64,000 nt of DNA. Source: Pseudomonas sp. ADAK13 (GTDB lineage: Bacteria; Pseudomonadota; Gammaproteobacteria; Pseudomonadales; Pseudomonadaceae). The first letter of the stretch is position 1. Each line of letters starts with the position of its first letter. The translations under genes and the position numbers were made by a program. Shown piece by piece: positions 48,105 through 59,742 of this stretch. Where the stretch lies: assembly GCF_012935715.1 (NCBI RefSeq), contig NZ_CP052860.1, positions 5,270,001 through 5,334,000 on the forward strand, read 5' to 3'. The notes beneath the pieces are model-generated. The model was not told where the DNA came from, did no database searches, and saw only the letters and a list, made by a program, of their open reading frames with translations.

Positions 48105-48141
48105 CGGCCAATTCGCAGACTGCGGATTGGCCGTTTTTTTT
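48105..48141 (+). terminator. Intrinsic terminator after the amino acid transporter
   Basis: The stem CGGCCAAT...ATTGGCCG with a GC-rich inner helix CGCAG/CTGCG is followed by eight T. The SulP gene begins 17 bp later, so this hairpin separates two same-strand transport genes. Confidence 0.9.
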
Positions 48142-48157
48142 GCCAGGGAATTAAGGA

Positions 48158-49804
48158 TTGATCACCACGCCTGAGAGCAACACCGCGCCGAACCGCGCAC
48201 AAGACTTGCTGGCCGGCCTGTCCATCGCCGGCCTGCTGCTGCCTGAGGCCGTGGCCTATTCCAGCATCGCTGCGTTGCCGCCCCAGGCGGGCGTGATCGC
48301 CTTGTTTGCCGGGTTGCTGTGCTACGGCCTGTTTGGCACCAGCCGTTTTGCGATTGTCTCTGCCACATCGTCTTCGGCCGCTGTTCTGGCGGCGGCGACC
48401 GCGACGTTGGCCGGGGATGATCCGACGCTGCGGCTAAGCCTGGCGATGGGCCTGGTGCTGGTGACCGGAGCCTTTTTCCTGCTGGCCGGGTTGCTCAAGC
48501 TGGGCGGCCTGACCTCGTTTATCGCCAAGCCGGTGCTGCGTGGCTTTGCCTTCGGCCTGGCGCTGACGATCATCCTCAAACAGTTGGCCAGCGTGGTCGG
48601 TGTACACCTGACCGACAACAACCTGATTCGCTTCCTGCCCCAGCTACTGGAACAACTGCCTCACTGGAACTGGGCAGCGGCTGCCGTGGCGGGTGTCGCC
48701 TTGCTGCTGCTGTGGCTGTGCGCGCGTGTCCAGCGCTTGCCGGGCGGGTTGCTGGTGGTGGTTCTCGGGATTGCCGCCGGCCAGTGGCTGGACTTGCAAG
48801 CCCATGGCGTGGCGTTGATCGGCGTGATCGACTTGCGTCTGGAACTGGCAAGCCTGCCGGTGTTGCCGTTTGCCGACTGGCTGCGCCTGGGCGAGCTGGC
48901 GTTTGCCATGGTGATGATTCTTTACGCCGAGTCCTACGGCTCCATCAGCTCGTTCGCCCTCAAGCATGGCGACCGGGTGTCCTCCAACCGCGACTTGCTG
49001 GCGCTGGGGGCGGCCAACCTGCTGTCCGGGTTGTTTCAGGGCATGCCCACCGGAGCCGGTTATTCGGCGACATCGGCCAATGAAGCGGCGGGCGCCAACT
49101 CCCGGCTGGCGGGAGCGGTGGCGGCGCTGGTGGTGTTGGCCATCGTGCTGACAGTGCTGCCGCTGGTGGCATTGACGCCGGAACCGGTACTCGCGGCCAT
49201 CGTCATCTATGCCTTGGGCCGTGGCTTGAGCCTGCAACCCCTGGGCCGCTATTTCTCCTGGCGCCGCGACCGATTGCTGGTGATCTGCGCGGTGGCCGCG
49301 GTATTGGTGCTTGGGGTGCTGGACGGGCTGTTGGTGGCGGTGGGGATCAGCGTAGTGTTGATGCTGCGCCAGATGTCGTCGGCGGATGTCCGTGAGCTGG
49401 GGCGCATCGATGGCGGGCATGATTTTGTCGACCTGCAACATCATCCCGGCGCCGAACGGATTTCGGGCGTGCTGATCGTACGGCCCAGCGAAGCGCTGTT
49501 TTTCGCGAATGCCGAGCGCGTGCTGGGCGCCGTGTTGCATCTGATGCGGCGGGTGTCGTCGCCGGTTCATACCGTGGTGCTGAGCCTGGAGGAATCACCG
49601 GACCTGGACGGCACCAGTATCGAGGCGCTGCAGGCGTTTTTCGTGCAGGTGCAAGGCGAGGGCAAGTGCCTGGTGCTGGCCCGCGTGCGGCATGAGGCGC
49701 AGGAAGTGTTGCAGACGCTGCCTGAAGCGTGCGCGCCCCAAGTGCTGATCAGCGGGTTGAGTGTGGATGGCGCGGTGCAGTTGGCCTTGCAGCCAACTGC
49801 TTGA
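48158..49804 (+). CDS. SulP-family anion transporter with STAS domain
   Basis: A 548-residue transporter. An N-terminal membrane domain of about 10-12 helices opens with LLAGLSIAGLLLPEAVAYSSIAALPPQ, the SulP signature, and the C-terminal STAS domain (about 430-545) contains SLEESPDLDGTSIEAL, the region of the regulatory serine/threonine. It would carry sulfate, bicarbonate or a dicarboxylate. The start is a TTG at 48158: a stop codon lies two codons upstream in frame and AGGGA lies 8 bp before it, so no ATG can serve. Confidence 0.85.
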   Translation: MITTPESNTAPNRAQDLLAGLSIAGLLLPEAVAYSSIAALPPQAGVIALFAGLLCYGLFGTSRFAIVSATSSSAAVLAAATATLAGDDPTLRLSLAMGLVLVTGAFFLLAGLLKLGGLTSFIAKPVLRGFAFGLALTIILKQLASVVGVHLTDNNLIRFLPQLLEQLPHWNWAAAAVAGVALLLLWLCARVQRLPGGLLVVVLGIAAGQWLDLQAHGVALIGVIDLRLELASLPVLPFADWLRLGELAFAMVMILYAESYGSISSFALKHGDRVSSNRDLLALGAANLLSGLFQGMPTGAGYSATSANEAAGANSRLAGAVAALVVLAIVLTVLPLVALTPEPVLAAIVIYALGRGLSLQPLGRYFSWRRDRLLVICAVAAVLVLGVLDGLLVAVGISVVLMLRQMSSADVRELGRIDGGHDFVDLQHHPGAERISGVLIVRPSEALFFANAERVLGAVLHLMRRVSSPVHTVVLSLEESPDLDGTSIEALQAFFVQVQGEGKCLVLARVRHEAQEVLQTLPEACAPQVLISGLSVDGAVQLALQPTA

Positions 49805-49812
49805 GTTCGAAA

Positions 49813-51318
49813 CTAAAACGTCTCGGCGCTGATCCCCACTTGGGCGAGGTAGCCTTGCAGTGCCTCAAGGCCGTCGTCCGTGACGATCGCACCGACATAG
49901 CCATCCGGGCGCACCAGCACCCATTCGCCACGGTCGAGGTTGTAAGCGTCATTGAACTGTCGTTGATCATCCACCAGGTCGGCGCCTGGCCCGAAGCGAT
50001 GGATATGCAGGCCAGGACCAGGCTTCAACGACCCGCGCTTCACCTCGTAGCCCAGCAACGTCCAATGCGTGCCCTGGAACAGGTTGAATAGCCGGGACGA
50101 ATGACCCGCGGCGTCCCGGACCGTTGCATCGGGTGCCCGGTCGCCGGCGAGCAAGCGGCCGTCACGTTCTGCCGGTTGCAGCGCAAGGCTGGAGTGGGGA
50201 TACCCGATATCGAGTTGGTGCACCTCGCGGCCACGACGCATGTCGCCGTTTTTCATCCCGTCCAGCAGCTTGGTCGACAGGCCGAGCATCGACGCAGCCA
50301 CAGGCCGCCGCTCTTCCTCATAGGTGTCGAGCAATGCGTCGGGCGCACCGGCAATGACCGCTGCCAGCTTCCAGCCCAGGTTGTAGGCATCCTGCACGCT
50401 GGTATTGAGGCCCTGGCCCCCGGTTGGCGGGTGAATGTGCGCGGCGTCCCCGATGAGAAACACCTGCCCGACGCGATAGCGGTCGGCGAGCCGCGCATTC
50501 ATCGTGTAGGCCGACGCCCAGGAGACGGACTGGATGTGAATGTCCTGCCGACCTGTGCGCTGCGCCACCATGGTCATGAGCCCTTCGGCACTGAGGTCAA
50601 CGTCTGCGTCCAGTGGAATCGGCGCCTGTATCTGAAACAGCTCGGTCCCCGCCAATGGGCAGATTGCGATCTGCGTTGTCATGCACTCATTGCTGAACCG
50701 GTGCCAGTAGTCCCGTGACAGGCCGGTCATTGCAACGTCGGCCACGATGGCGCGAACGCCGAGGGTTTGCCCGGGAAACCCGATATCCAGCGTGCGCCGT
50801 ACCACACTGCGGCCACCGTCTGCGCCAACGAGCCAACGCGCGTGAAGGGTGTGTTCGCCGTCATGGCCGGCCAGATGTGCGGTCACGCCCTGGCTGTCCT
50901 GCTCGAAGCCCACCAGCTCGCAGCCAAACTCCGGGCGGTGCCCCAGTTCCAGCAGGCGATCGCGCATCAGCCCTTCGGTCAGGAACTGCGCCAGCATCAA
51001 GGGCTGCTGATAGGGCTCCGCTGGCGTCGGCTCGGACTGCTCGACCACCTTGGCGTCTGTGTGGCTGCCGTCTGCGTTGTATCGCCGCTCGGGCGGGTAG
51101 ACGTCGCCCGCGTCGATGATGCGGTCGAGAATGCCGAGGTCTTCGAAGATTTCCTGGGTCCGGGGTTGAATGCCCTTGCCCCGTGAGCCATGGAACGGCG
51201 AGGGCGCTTTTTCGATCAGCCGGAAGGACACCCCCCGTCGCGCCAGCTCGATCGCCAGGGTCAAACCGGCTGCACCCGCACCACAAATCAGAACGTCGAC
51301 TGCGCATTGCTGTTTCAT
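49813..51318 (-). CDS. FAD-dependent aromatic-type monooxygenase
   Basis: A 501-residue flavoprotein hydroxylase. CGAGAAGLTLAIELARRG is the FAD Rossmann motif, GADGGRSVVRRTL the DG motif, and GDAAHIHPPTGGQGLN the second FAD motif. The C-terminal 100 residues look like the thioredoxin-like domain of the phenol/PheA-TfdB group. It probably inserts one oxygen into an aromatic or polyketide-like compound. ATG 51318 is divergent from a MarR gene across a 52-bp gap that holds a perfect palindrome, so it is probably MarR-controlled and may serve detoxification. Confidence 0.85.
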   Translation of the reverse strand: MKQQCAVDVLICGAGAAGLTLAIELARRGVSFRLIEKAPSPFHGSRGKGIQPRTQEIFEDLGILDRIIDAGDVYPPERRYNADGSHTDAKVVEQSEPTPAEPYQQPLMLAQFLTEGLMRDRLLELGHRPEFGCELVGFEQDSQGVTAHLAGHDGEHTLHARWLVGADGGRSVVRRTLDIGFPGQTLGVRAIVADVAMTGLSRDYWHRFSNECMTTQIAICPLAGTELFQIQAPIPLDADVDLSAEGLMTMVAQRTGRQDIHIQSVSWASAYTMNARLADRYRVGQVFLIGDAAHIHPPTGGQGLNTSVQDAYNLGWKLAAVIAGAPDALLDTYEEERRPVAASMLGLSTKLLDGMKNGDMRRGREVHQLDIGYPHSSLALQPAERDGRLLAGDRAPDATVRDAAGHSSRLFNLFQGTHWTLLGYEVKRGSLKPGPGLHIHRFGPGADLVDDQRQFNDAYNLDRGEWVLVRPDGYVGAIVTDDGLEALQGYLAQVGISAETF

Positions 51319-51330
51319 CTGGATCGCCTT

Positions 51331-51351
51331 TATATGTAATATGCACATATA
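51331..51351. promoter_or_regulatory. MarR-type operator palindrome
   Basis: TATATGT, seven bases, then ACATATA: a perfect 7-bp inverted repeat centred in the divergent gap between the monooxygenase and MarR genes. The position allows control of both promoters. Confidence 0.65.
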
Positions 51352-51370
51352 TTTGAGCAAGGAAAAATCC

Positions 51371-51871
51371 GTGTCAACAGAAAACGTGCAAAATACACCT
51401 ATTGGTCGTCAGATTCGCGAGCTTCACGGGGCGCTGATTGAAATTGTCGGCGCGATGAACCGCCCCCAGCGCGACGAAGTGATGGTCCGCGAGGCCGGGA
51501 TAGCCCTCGATCGGGCCCTGTTTCCGCTGGTGGTGCTGGTGGAGCGGTTGGGGCCGATCGGCGTTGTGGAGTTGGCCGACCGCGTGGGGCGCGACTACAC
51601 CACGGTCAGCCGCCAAGTGGCGAAGCTGGAGAGCCTTGGCCTGGTCGACCGCCAGGAAAGCGCCAAGGACCGCCGGGTGCGCGAGTCGGTTATCACCCCA
51701 GAGGGCAAGGCGATGACGGATCGGGTGGATGAGGCGCGGACCCGCATGGGCATGGCTATCTTCGCCAACTGGGAGCAGCAGGATATTGATGACCTGGTGC
51801 GGCTGATGGGCAAGTTTGCCGCCGACCTCAACGACGATGCGCTGGTCACGCTCAGTCTGGAGAGCGAATAG
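51371..51871 (+). CDS. MarR-family repressor
   Basis: A 166-residue winged-helix regulator with VELADRVGRDYTTVSRQVAKLESLGLVDRQES, then a wing rich in Asp/Arg (AKDRRVRESV), the classic MarR DNA-binding core. The GTG at 51371 has AAGGA seven bases upstream and is preferred; an ATG at 51341 lies inside the operator and has no ribosome site. It is expected to bind the palindrome at 51331 and be released by a phenolic or related ligand of the adjacent monooxygenase. Confidence 0.85.
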   Translation: MSTENVQNTPIGRQIRELHGALIEIVGAMNRPQRDEVMVREAGIALDRALFPLVVLVERLGPIGVVELADRVGRDYTTVSRQVAKLESLGLVDRQESAKDRRVRESVITPEGKAMTDRVDEARTRMGMAIFANWEQQDIDDLVRLMGKFAADLNDDALVTLSLESE

Positions 51872-51882
51872 AAAACCCGGGC

Positions 51883-51909
51883 AAAAAAATACCCCTCAAT
51901 GAGGGGTAT
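51883..51909 (-). terminator. Intrinsic terminator after the cysI-DUF934 unit
   Basis: The stem ATACCCCTCA/TGAGGGGTAT has a seven-T run on the minus strand. It serves the DUF934 gene and, being symmetrical, may also close the convergent MarR gene. Confidence 0.85.
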
Positions 51910-51927
51910 TCAGACGGCTTCCAGCGG

Positions 51928-52422
51928 TTACCGGCGGCGGAACAACGGCAGCGGTTCATCCGTTGCAGCCTGGTACGTCACCGAGAAATCCTTGAGGCTT
52001 TCCAGTGCTTCGTACGGGTCTTTGTCGGCGCGCAAGGCGAAGGCATCGAACCCGCAGCGGCGCAGGTAGAACAGTTGGTCGCGCAGCACGTCGCCAATTG
52101 CCCGCAACTCGGCCTTGTAACCGTAGCGGTCACGCAGCAGGCGGGCATTGGAGTAGTTGCGACCGTCGGTGAAGGCCGGGAAGTTCAGGGCGATCACCTG
52201 GAAATGCTCCACGTCATCACCGATCTCTTCGGCTTCTTCATCGGCATCCAGCCACACGCCCAGGCCGCCGTCGCGGGCTTTCAGGGCGTGAGCGTGCTCG
52301 CGCCACAGGGCCAGCGGCACGATCAGGTCGTCGCAGTTGGAGATGCCATCGAAACTCGCATCCTTGGGCAGCAGGTGCCAGGTTTCGTCGACGACTTCGT
52401 TGTTCTTAATGATTCGCTGCAT
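51928..52422 (-). CDS. DUF934 protein (sulfite reductase partner)
   Basis: A 164-residue soluble protein with the DUF934 pattern VWLDADEEAEEI, FTDGRNYSNARLLRDRYGY and RRCGFDAFALR. It overlaps the end of the sulfite/nitrite reductase gene by 17 bp, the standard arrangement in pseudomonads, and is assumed to help assimilatory sulfite reduction, though its biochemical role is not settled. The start ATG 52422 was chosen by family alignment of the opening MQRIIKNN. Confidence 0.85.
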   Translation of the reverse strand: MQRIIKNNEVVDETWHLLPKDASFDGISNCDDLIVPLALWREHAHALKARDGGLGVWLDADEEAEEIGDDVEHFQVIALNFPAFTDGRNYSNARLLRDRYGYKAELRAIGDVLRDQLFYLRRCGFDAFALRADKDPYEALESLKDFSVTYQAATDEPLPLFRRR

Positions 52423-54064
52423 AGACGCGCTCCTTGAACAGGTCAATGCCGATGCGCTGGTAGGTGTCGATGAAACGCTCATCTTCGGTGCGCTGTTCAA
52501 CGTACACGTCGATCAGCTTGCCGATCACGTCAGGCATGGCTTCCTGGGCGAAGGACGGGCCGAGGATCTTGCCCAGGCTCGCATCGCGGCTGGCGCTGCC
52601 ACCCAGGGACACTTGGTAGAATTCTTCGCCTTTCTTGTCCACGCCCAGGATGCCGATGTGGCCGACGTGGTGGTGACCACAGGCGTTCATGCAACCGGAG
52701 ATGTTCAGGTCCAGCTCGCCGATGTCGAACAGGTAGTCCAGGTCGTCGAAACGGCGCTGGATGGATTCGGCAATCGGGATCGACTTGGCGTTGGCCAGGG
52801 AGCAGAAGTCGCCACCCGGGCAGCAGATGATGTCGGTCAGCAGGCCGATGTTCGGCGTGGCAAAACCCTGCTCGCGCAGCTCGCCCCACAGGTTGAACAG
52901 TTGAGACTGTTCAACGTCGGCGAGGATGATGTTCTGCTCGTGGGAGGTGCGCAGTTGGCCGAAGCTGTAGCGCTCGGCCAGGTCGGCGACGCCGTCCAGT
53001 TGCTTGTCGGTGATGTCACCCGGTGCAACACCGGTAGGTTTCAGCGACAGGGTCACGGCCACATAGCCCGGCTTTTTGTGGGCCAGGGTGTTGCGGGTGC
53101 GCCAGCGGGCGAAACCTGGGTGCTGCTGGTCGAGTTCGGCCAACTCGGCGTCCTGATTGCTCAGCGCCTTGTAGTCCGGGTCGACGAAATGCTTGGCGAC
53201 GCGATGCACTTCGGCGTCGGTCAGGGTGGTCTGGCCGCCGCGCAGGTGTTCCATCTCGGCGTCGACTTTCTGGGCGAACACCTCAGGGGTCAGCGCTTTC
53301 ACCAGGATCTTGATCCGGGCCTTGTACTTGTTGTCACGACGGCCATAGCGGTTGTACACCCGCAGGATCGCGTCGAGGTAGCTCAACAGGTCCTGCCACG
53401 GCAGGAATTCGTTGATGAAGGCACCGACCACCGGCGTACGGCCAAGGCCACCGCCGACGAGCACACGGAAGCCCAGTTCGCCAGCGGCGTTATGCACCGG
53501 CTCCAGGCCGATGTCGTGCACTTCGATGGCGGCGCGGTCCGAGGTCGAGCCATTGATGGCGATCTTGAACTTGCGCGGCAGGTAGGCGAATTCCGGGTGG
53601 AAGGTGGTCCATTGACGGACGATTTCACACCACGGGCGCGGGTCGATCAGTTCGTCAGCGGCAACGCCGGCGAATTGGTCGGTGGTCACGTTGCGCAGGC
53701 AGTTACCGCTGGTCTGAATGGCGTGCATCTGCACGGTGGCCAATTCAGCCAGGATGTCCGGCACGTCTTCCAGGGCCGGCCAGTTGAACTGGACGTTCTG
53801 GCGGGTACTGATGTGGGCGTAGCCTTTGTCGAAGTCGCGGGCAATCTTGGCCATCATGCGCGTCTGACGGGAAGTCAGTTGGCCATAAGGCACGGCAACC
53901 CGCAGCATCGGTGCAAAGCGCTGAACATAAAGGCCATTTTGCAGGCGCAGAGGGCGGAACTCTTCTTCGCTCAGTTCACCTGCCAGATAGCGTCGGGTCT
54001 GATCACGGAACTGCTTGACGCGGTCCTCGATGATGCGCTGATCGTATTCGTCGTATACGTACAT
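52406..54064 (-). CDS. cysI: Assimilatory sulfite reductase, siroheme type
   Basis: A 552-residue siroheme and [4Fe-4S] enzyme that reduces sulfite to sulfide for cysteine synthesis. The cluster-binding cysteines appear in CCPGGDFCSLANAK and ISGCMNACGHHHVG, and two ferredoxin-like half-domains repeat (YGQLTSRQTRMMAKIARDF; SFGQLRTSHEQNIILAD). This form is ferredoxin- or other-donor-type, without the CysJ flavoprotein nearby. ATG 54064 follows an AGGA site; the longer frame to 54151 adds basic residues with no family support. Confidence 0.85.
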   Translation of the reverse strand: MYVYDEYDQRIIEDRVKQFRDQTRRYLAGELSEEEFRPLRLQNGLYVQRFAPMLRVAVPYGQLTSRQTRMMAKIARDFDKGYAHISTRQNVQFNWPALEDVPDILAELATVQMHAIQTSGNCLRNVTTDQFAGVAADELIDPRPWCEIVRQWTTFHPEFAYLPRKFKIAINGSTSDRAAIEVHDIGLEPVHNAAGELGFRVLVGGGLGRTPVVGAFINEFLPWQDLLSYLDAILRVYNRYGRRDNKYKARIKILVKALTPEVFAQKVDAEMEHLRGGQTTLTDAEVHRVAKHFVDPDYKALSNQDAELAELDQQHPGFARWRTRNTLAHKKPGYVAVTLSLKPTGVAPGDITDKQLDGVADLAERYSFGQLRTSHEQNIILADVEQSQLFNLWGELREQGFATPNIGLLTDIICCPGGDFCSLANAKSIPIAESIQRRFDDLDYLFDIGELDLNISGCMNACGHHHVGHIGILGVDKKGEEFYQVSLGGSASRDASLGKILGPSFAQEAMPDVIGKLIDVYVEQRTEDERFIDTYQRIGIDLFKERVYAANH

Positions 54065-54297
54065 ATAGGTCCTGTTCTCGGCAAATCTGCGCGCACGGCC
54101 GCGCACTCCCAACGGAGCCGGCGCACGATACCAGTTTGCGTTTATGCGCAAAAGTGATGTTTGAGTATATGCAAATAACCAAAACGCCTAATGAGAACCG
54201 TTATCGCGATACCCACATTTGTCATGCGGGCAATCATGAACTTTACTGTGCTCGTGTCTTTGTGCAATCACCTATAAAACCGACAAGAGGCGATGCT

Positions 54298-54411
54298 ATG
54301 AGCAATCCGACCAAAGCCCGAAAAAGTGACAGCAGTGTCGATGCCTGGGCCATTTTGTTCCTGATTATCCTGGTGGTTTCCACTGCCGTGTTCTGGGTCA
54401 GCCATCAATAA
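54298..54411 (+). CDS. 37-residue single-pass membrane peptide
   Basis: A short gene with an AGAGG site eight bases before its ATG. The product has a basic, Ser-rich N-terminus (residues 1-15) and one membrane helix from about residue 18 to 36 (AWAILFLIILVVSTAVFWV), so it is expected in the inner membrane with the tail inside. I do not recognise a family. It lies alone between divergent cysI and a binding-protein gene. Confidence 0.6.
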   Translation: MSNPTKARKSDSSVDAWAILFLIILVVSTAVFWVSHQ

Positions 54412-54515
54412 AGGGGTGTTACCCGAGCTGGATTGTCCGACAATCGGCAATTAACCGAGATTGACCGGCCCGATGCCATTATCATGGGCTGTCATTCCGA
54501 AGGGCTCAGGCAACG

Positions 54516-55595
54516 ATGTTGAAGGTTCTCTGCAAGTGCTTGCTGGTGCTGAGCATGCCGTTCTGGGCCATTGCCCAGGCGACATCGGTGGTGTTTCTCA
54601 ACCCTGGCAATTCGACCGAGACCTTCTGGGTCAGCTACGCGCAATTCATGCAGGCCGCCGCCAGGGACCTCGGCCTGGATTTGCGTGTGCGCTATTCCGA
54701 GCGCAACCCCGAGACTACCCTTTCCCAAGCCCGCGAGGCGCTGCAGGGCAGTCAGCGCCCGGACTACCTGGTGCTGGTCAACGAGCAATACATCGCCCCG
54801 CAGATCCTGCGCCTGTCCGAGGGCAGTGGGGTCAAGCTGCTGATCGTCAATAACGCGCTGACGGCCGATCAGACCCAATTGCTCGGCGCGGGCAAGTACC
54901 CCAACTGGATCGGCAGCATGGTCGCCGACGACGAGGAGGCGGGCTACCTGATGCTCACGCAGCTGTTGCGCCTGCATGGCCCTGTCGCCCCTGGCCAGAC
55001 CCTCGACCTGATTGCGTTCTCCGGCGCCAAGACCACACCTGCCGCTCAACTGCGTGAACGGGGTTTGCAGCGCGCCCTGGCCGACAACCCGCAGGTGCGC
55101 CTGCGCCAGTTGGTGTATGGCGAGTGGAGCCGCCAGCGGGCCTTCGACCAGGCCACACAGCTCTTCAAACGTTACCCACAGACAGCGTTGGTGTGGTCGG
55201 CCAATGACGAAATGGCGTTGGGGGCGATGGACGCACTCAAGGAGGCCGGGCGAGCGCCGGGCAGGGAAGTGTTATTCAGCGCGGTCAACAGCTCGCCTGA
55301 AGCGTTGCAGGCGCGTCTTGACGGACGCCTGAGTGTGCTGGTGGCCGGGCACTTTACCCTCGGCGGTTGGGCGATGGTGGTGCTGCATGACGATGCCCGT
55401 GGGCTGGACATGGCGCAGTACGGCGGGCGTGAGCGCAGGCTCGGGCTCTTTCGAATGATTGACCCACCACACGCCACGCGCCTTTTGCAGTTGCAGGGGC
55501 GCGAGGACTACGGTGTGGATTTTCGTGCGCTGTCGGCCCAGGGCAAGCCAGCCACCTACCGTTACCCGTTCAGCCTGCAATTGCTGATGCACTGA
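54516..55595 (+). CDS. Orphan periplasmic sugar-binding-like protein
   Basis: A 359-residue exported protein: signal peptide to about residue 22 (cleavage after AIAQA) and then a type I periplasmic-binding fold, with SVVFLNPGNSTETFWV at the hinge start, VWSANDEMALGAMDAL and GHFTLGGWAMV typical of the ribose/LacI-like class. No permease or ATPase gene is adjacent, so it may feed a sensor kinase or chemoreceptor rather than a transporter (inference). It converges on the DUF2970 gene with 6 bp between stops. Confidence 0.75.
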   Translation: MLKVLCKCLLVLSMPFWAIAQATSVVFLNPGNSTETFWVSYAQFMQAAARDLGLDLRVRYSERNPETTLSQAREALQGSQRPDYLVLVNEQYIAPQILRLSEGSGVKLLIVNNALTADQTQLLGAGKYPNWIGSMVADDEEAGYLMLTQLLRLHGPVAPGQTLDLIAFSGAKTTPAAQLRERGLQRALADNPQVRLRQLVYGEWSRQRAFDQATQLFKRYPQTALVWSANDEMALGAMDALKEAGRAPGREVLFSAVNSSPEALQARLDGRLSVLVAGHFTLGGWAMVVLHDDARGLDMAQYGGRERRLGLFRMIDPPHATRLLQLQGREDYGVDFRALSAQGKPATYRYPFSLQLLMH

Positions 55596-55601
55596 CCGGG
55601 C

Positions 55602-55820
55602 TCAAACCCCGGCCAGGTGCAGCACCAGCTTGACGATACCAAACAGGGTCAAGGCAAAGACGGCAGTGAACAGAACGCCCAGCACCACAAAGTGACTGGG
55701 CTTGCCGTGGGTAAAGTCGCGGGCGCGGTTTTTGCCGCTTTGCACGCCGAAGGCGGCGGCCATGACGCTGTGAAGCATCTGCCAGAACGTCGGTGGCTTT
55801 TGGTTGGCTGGATCGTCCAT
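55602..55820 (-). CDS. DUF2970 membrane protein
   Basis: A 72-residue protein with the DUF2970 layout: a short N-terminal amphipathic stretch (FWQMLHSVMAAAFGVQS), a basic loop and one C-terminal membrane helix (about 46-70). Such proteins are common beta- and gammaproteobacterial inner-membrane proteins of unknown role. ATG 55820 was chosen; it lies downstream of metH on the same strand (47 bp). Confidence 0.8.
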   Translation of the reverse strand: MDDPANQKPPTFWQMLHSVMAAAFGVQSGKNRARDFTHGKPSHFVVLGVLFTAVFALTLFGIVKLVLHLAGV

Positions 55821-55867
55821 ACATCCCCCGGTAAAGGTGTGTATGGACAGCATAGTCAATCCCGCGA

Positions 55868-59578
<3,711 letters not shown>

Positions 59579-59742
59579 GGGACTACTCTGGTCAGGTATT
59601 ACGGAGGGCGAAGATCATAGCAAACCTGTGCGCTTTTAGAGCATGCACCGGTTTTGCATGAATATCGCTCATGTTGTCGAGGATGTTACATCGGTAGAAT
59701 CGCCGGGTTTTTCACTGTACGCATTGAATCGGGACCGGGAAC

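Noticed and set aside
59579..59742. Cobalamin or SAM riboswitch before metH
   Set aside because: The gap is only 164 bp and I could not find conserved riboswitch core elements or a terminator structure.
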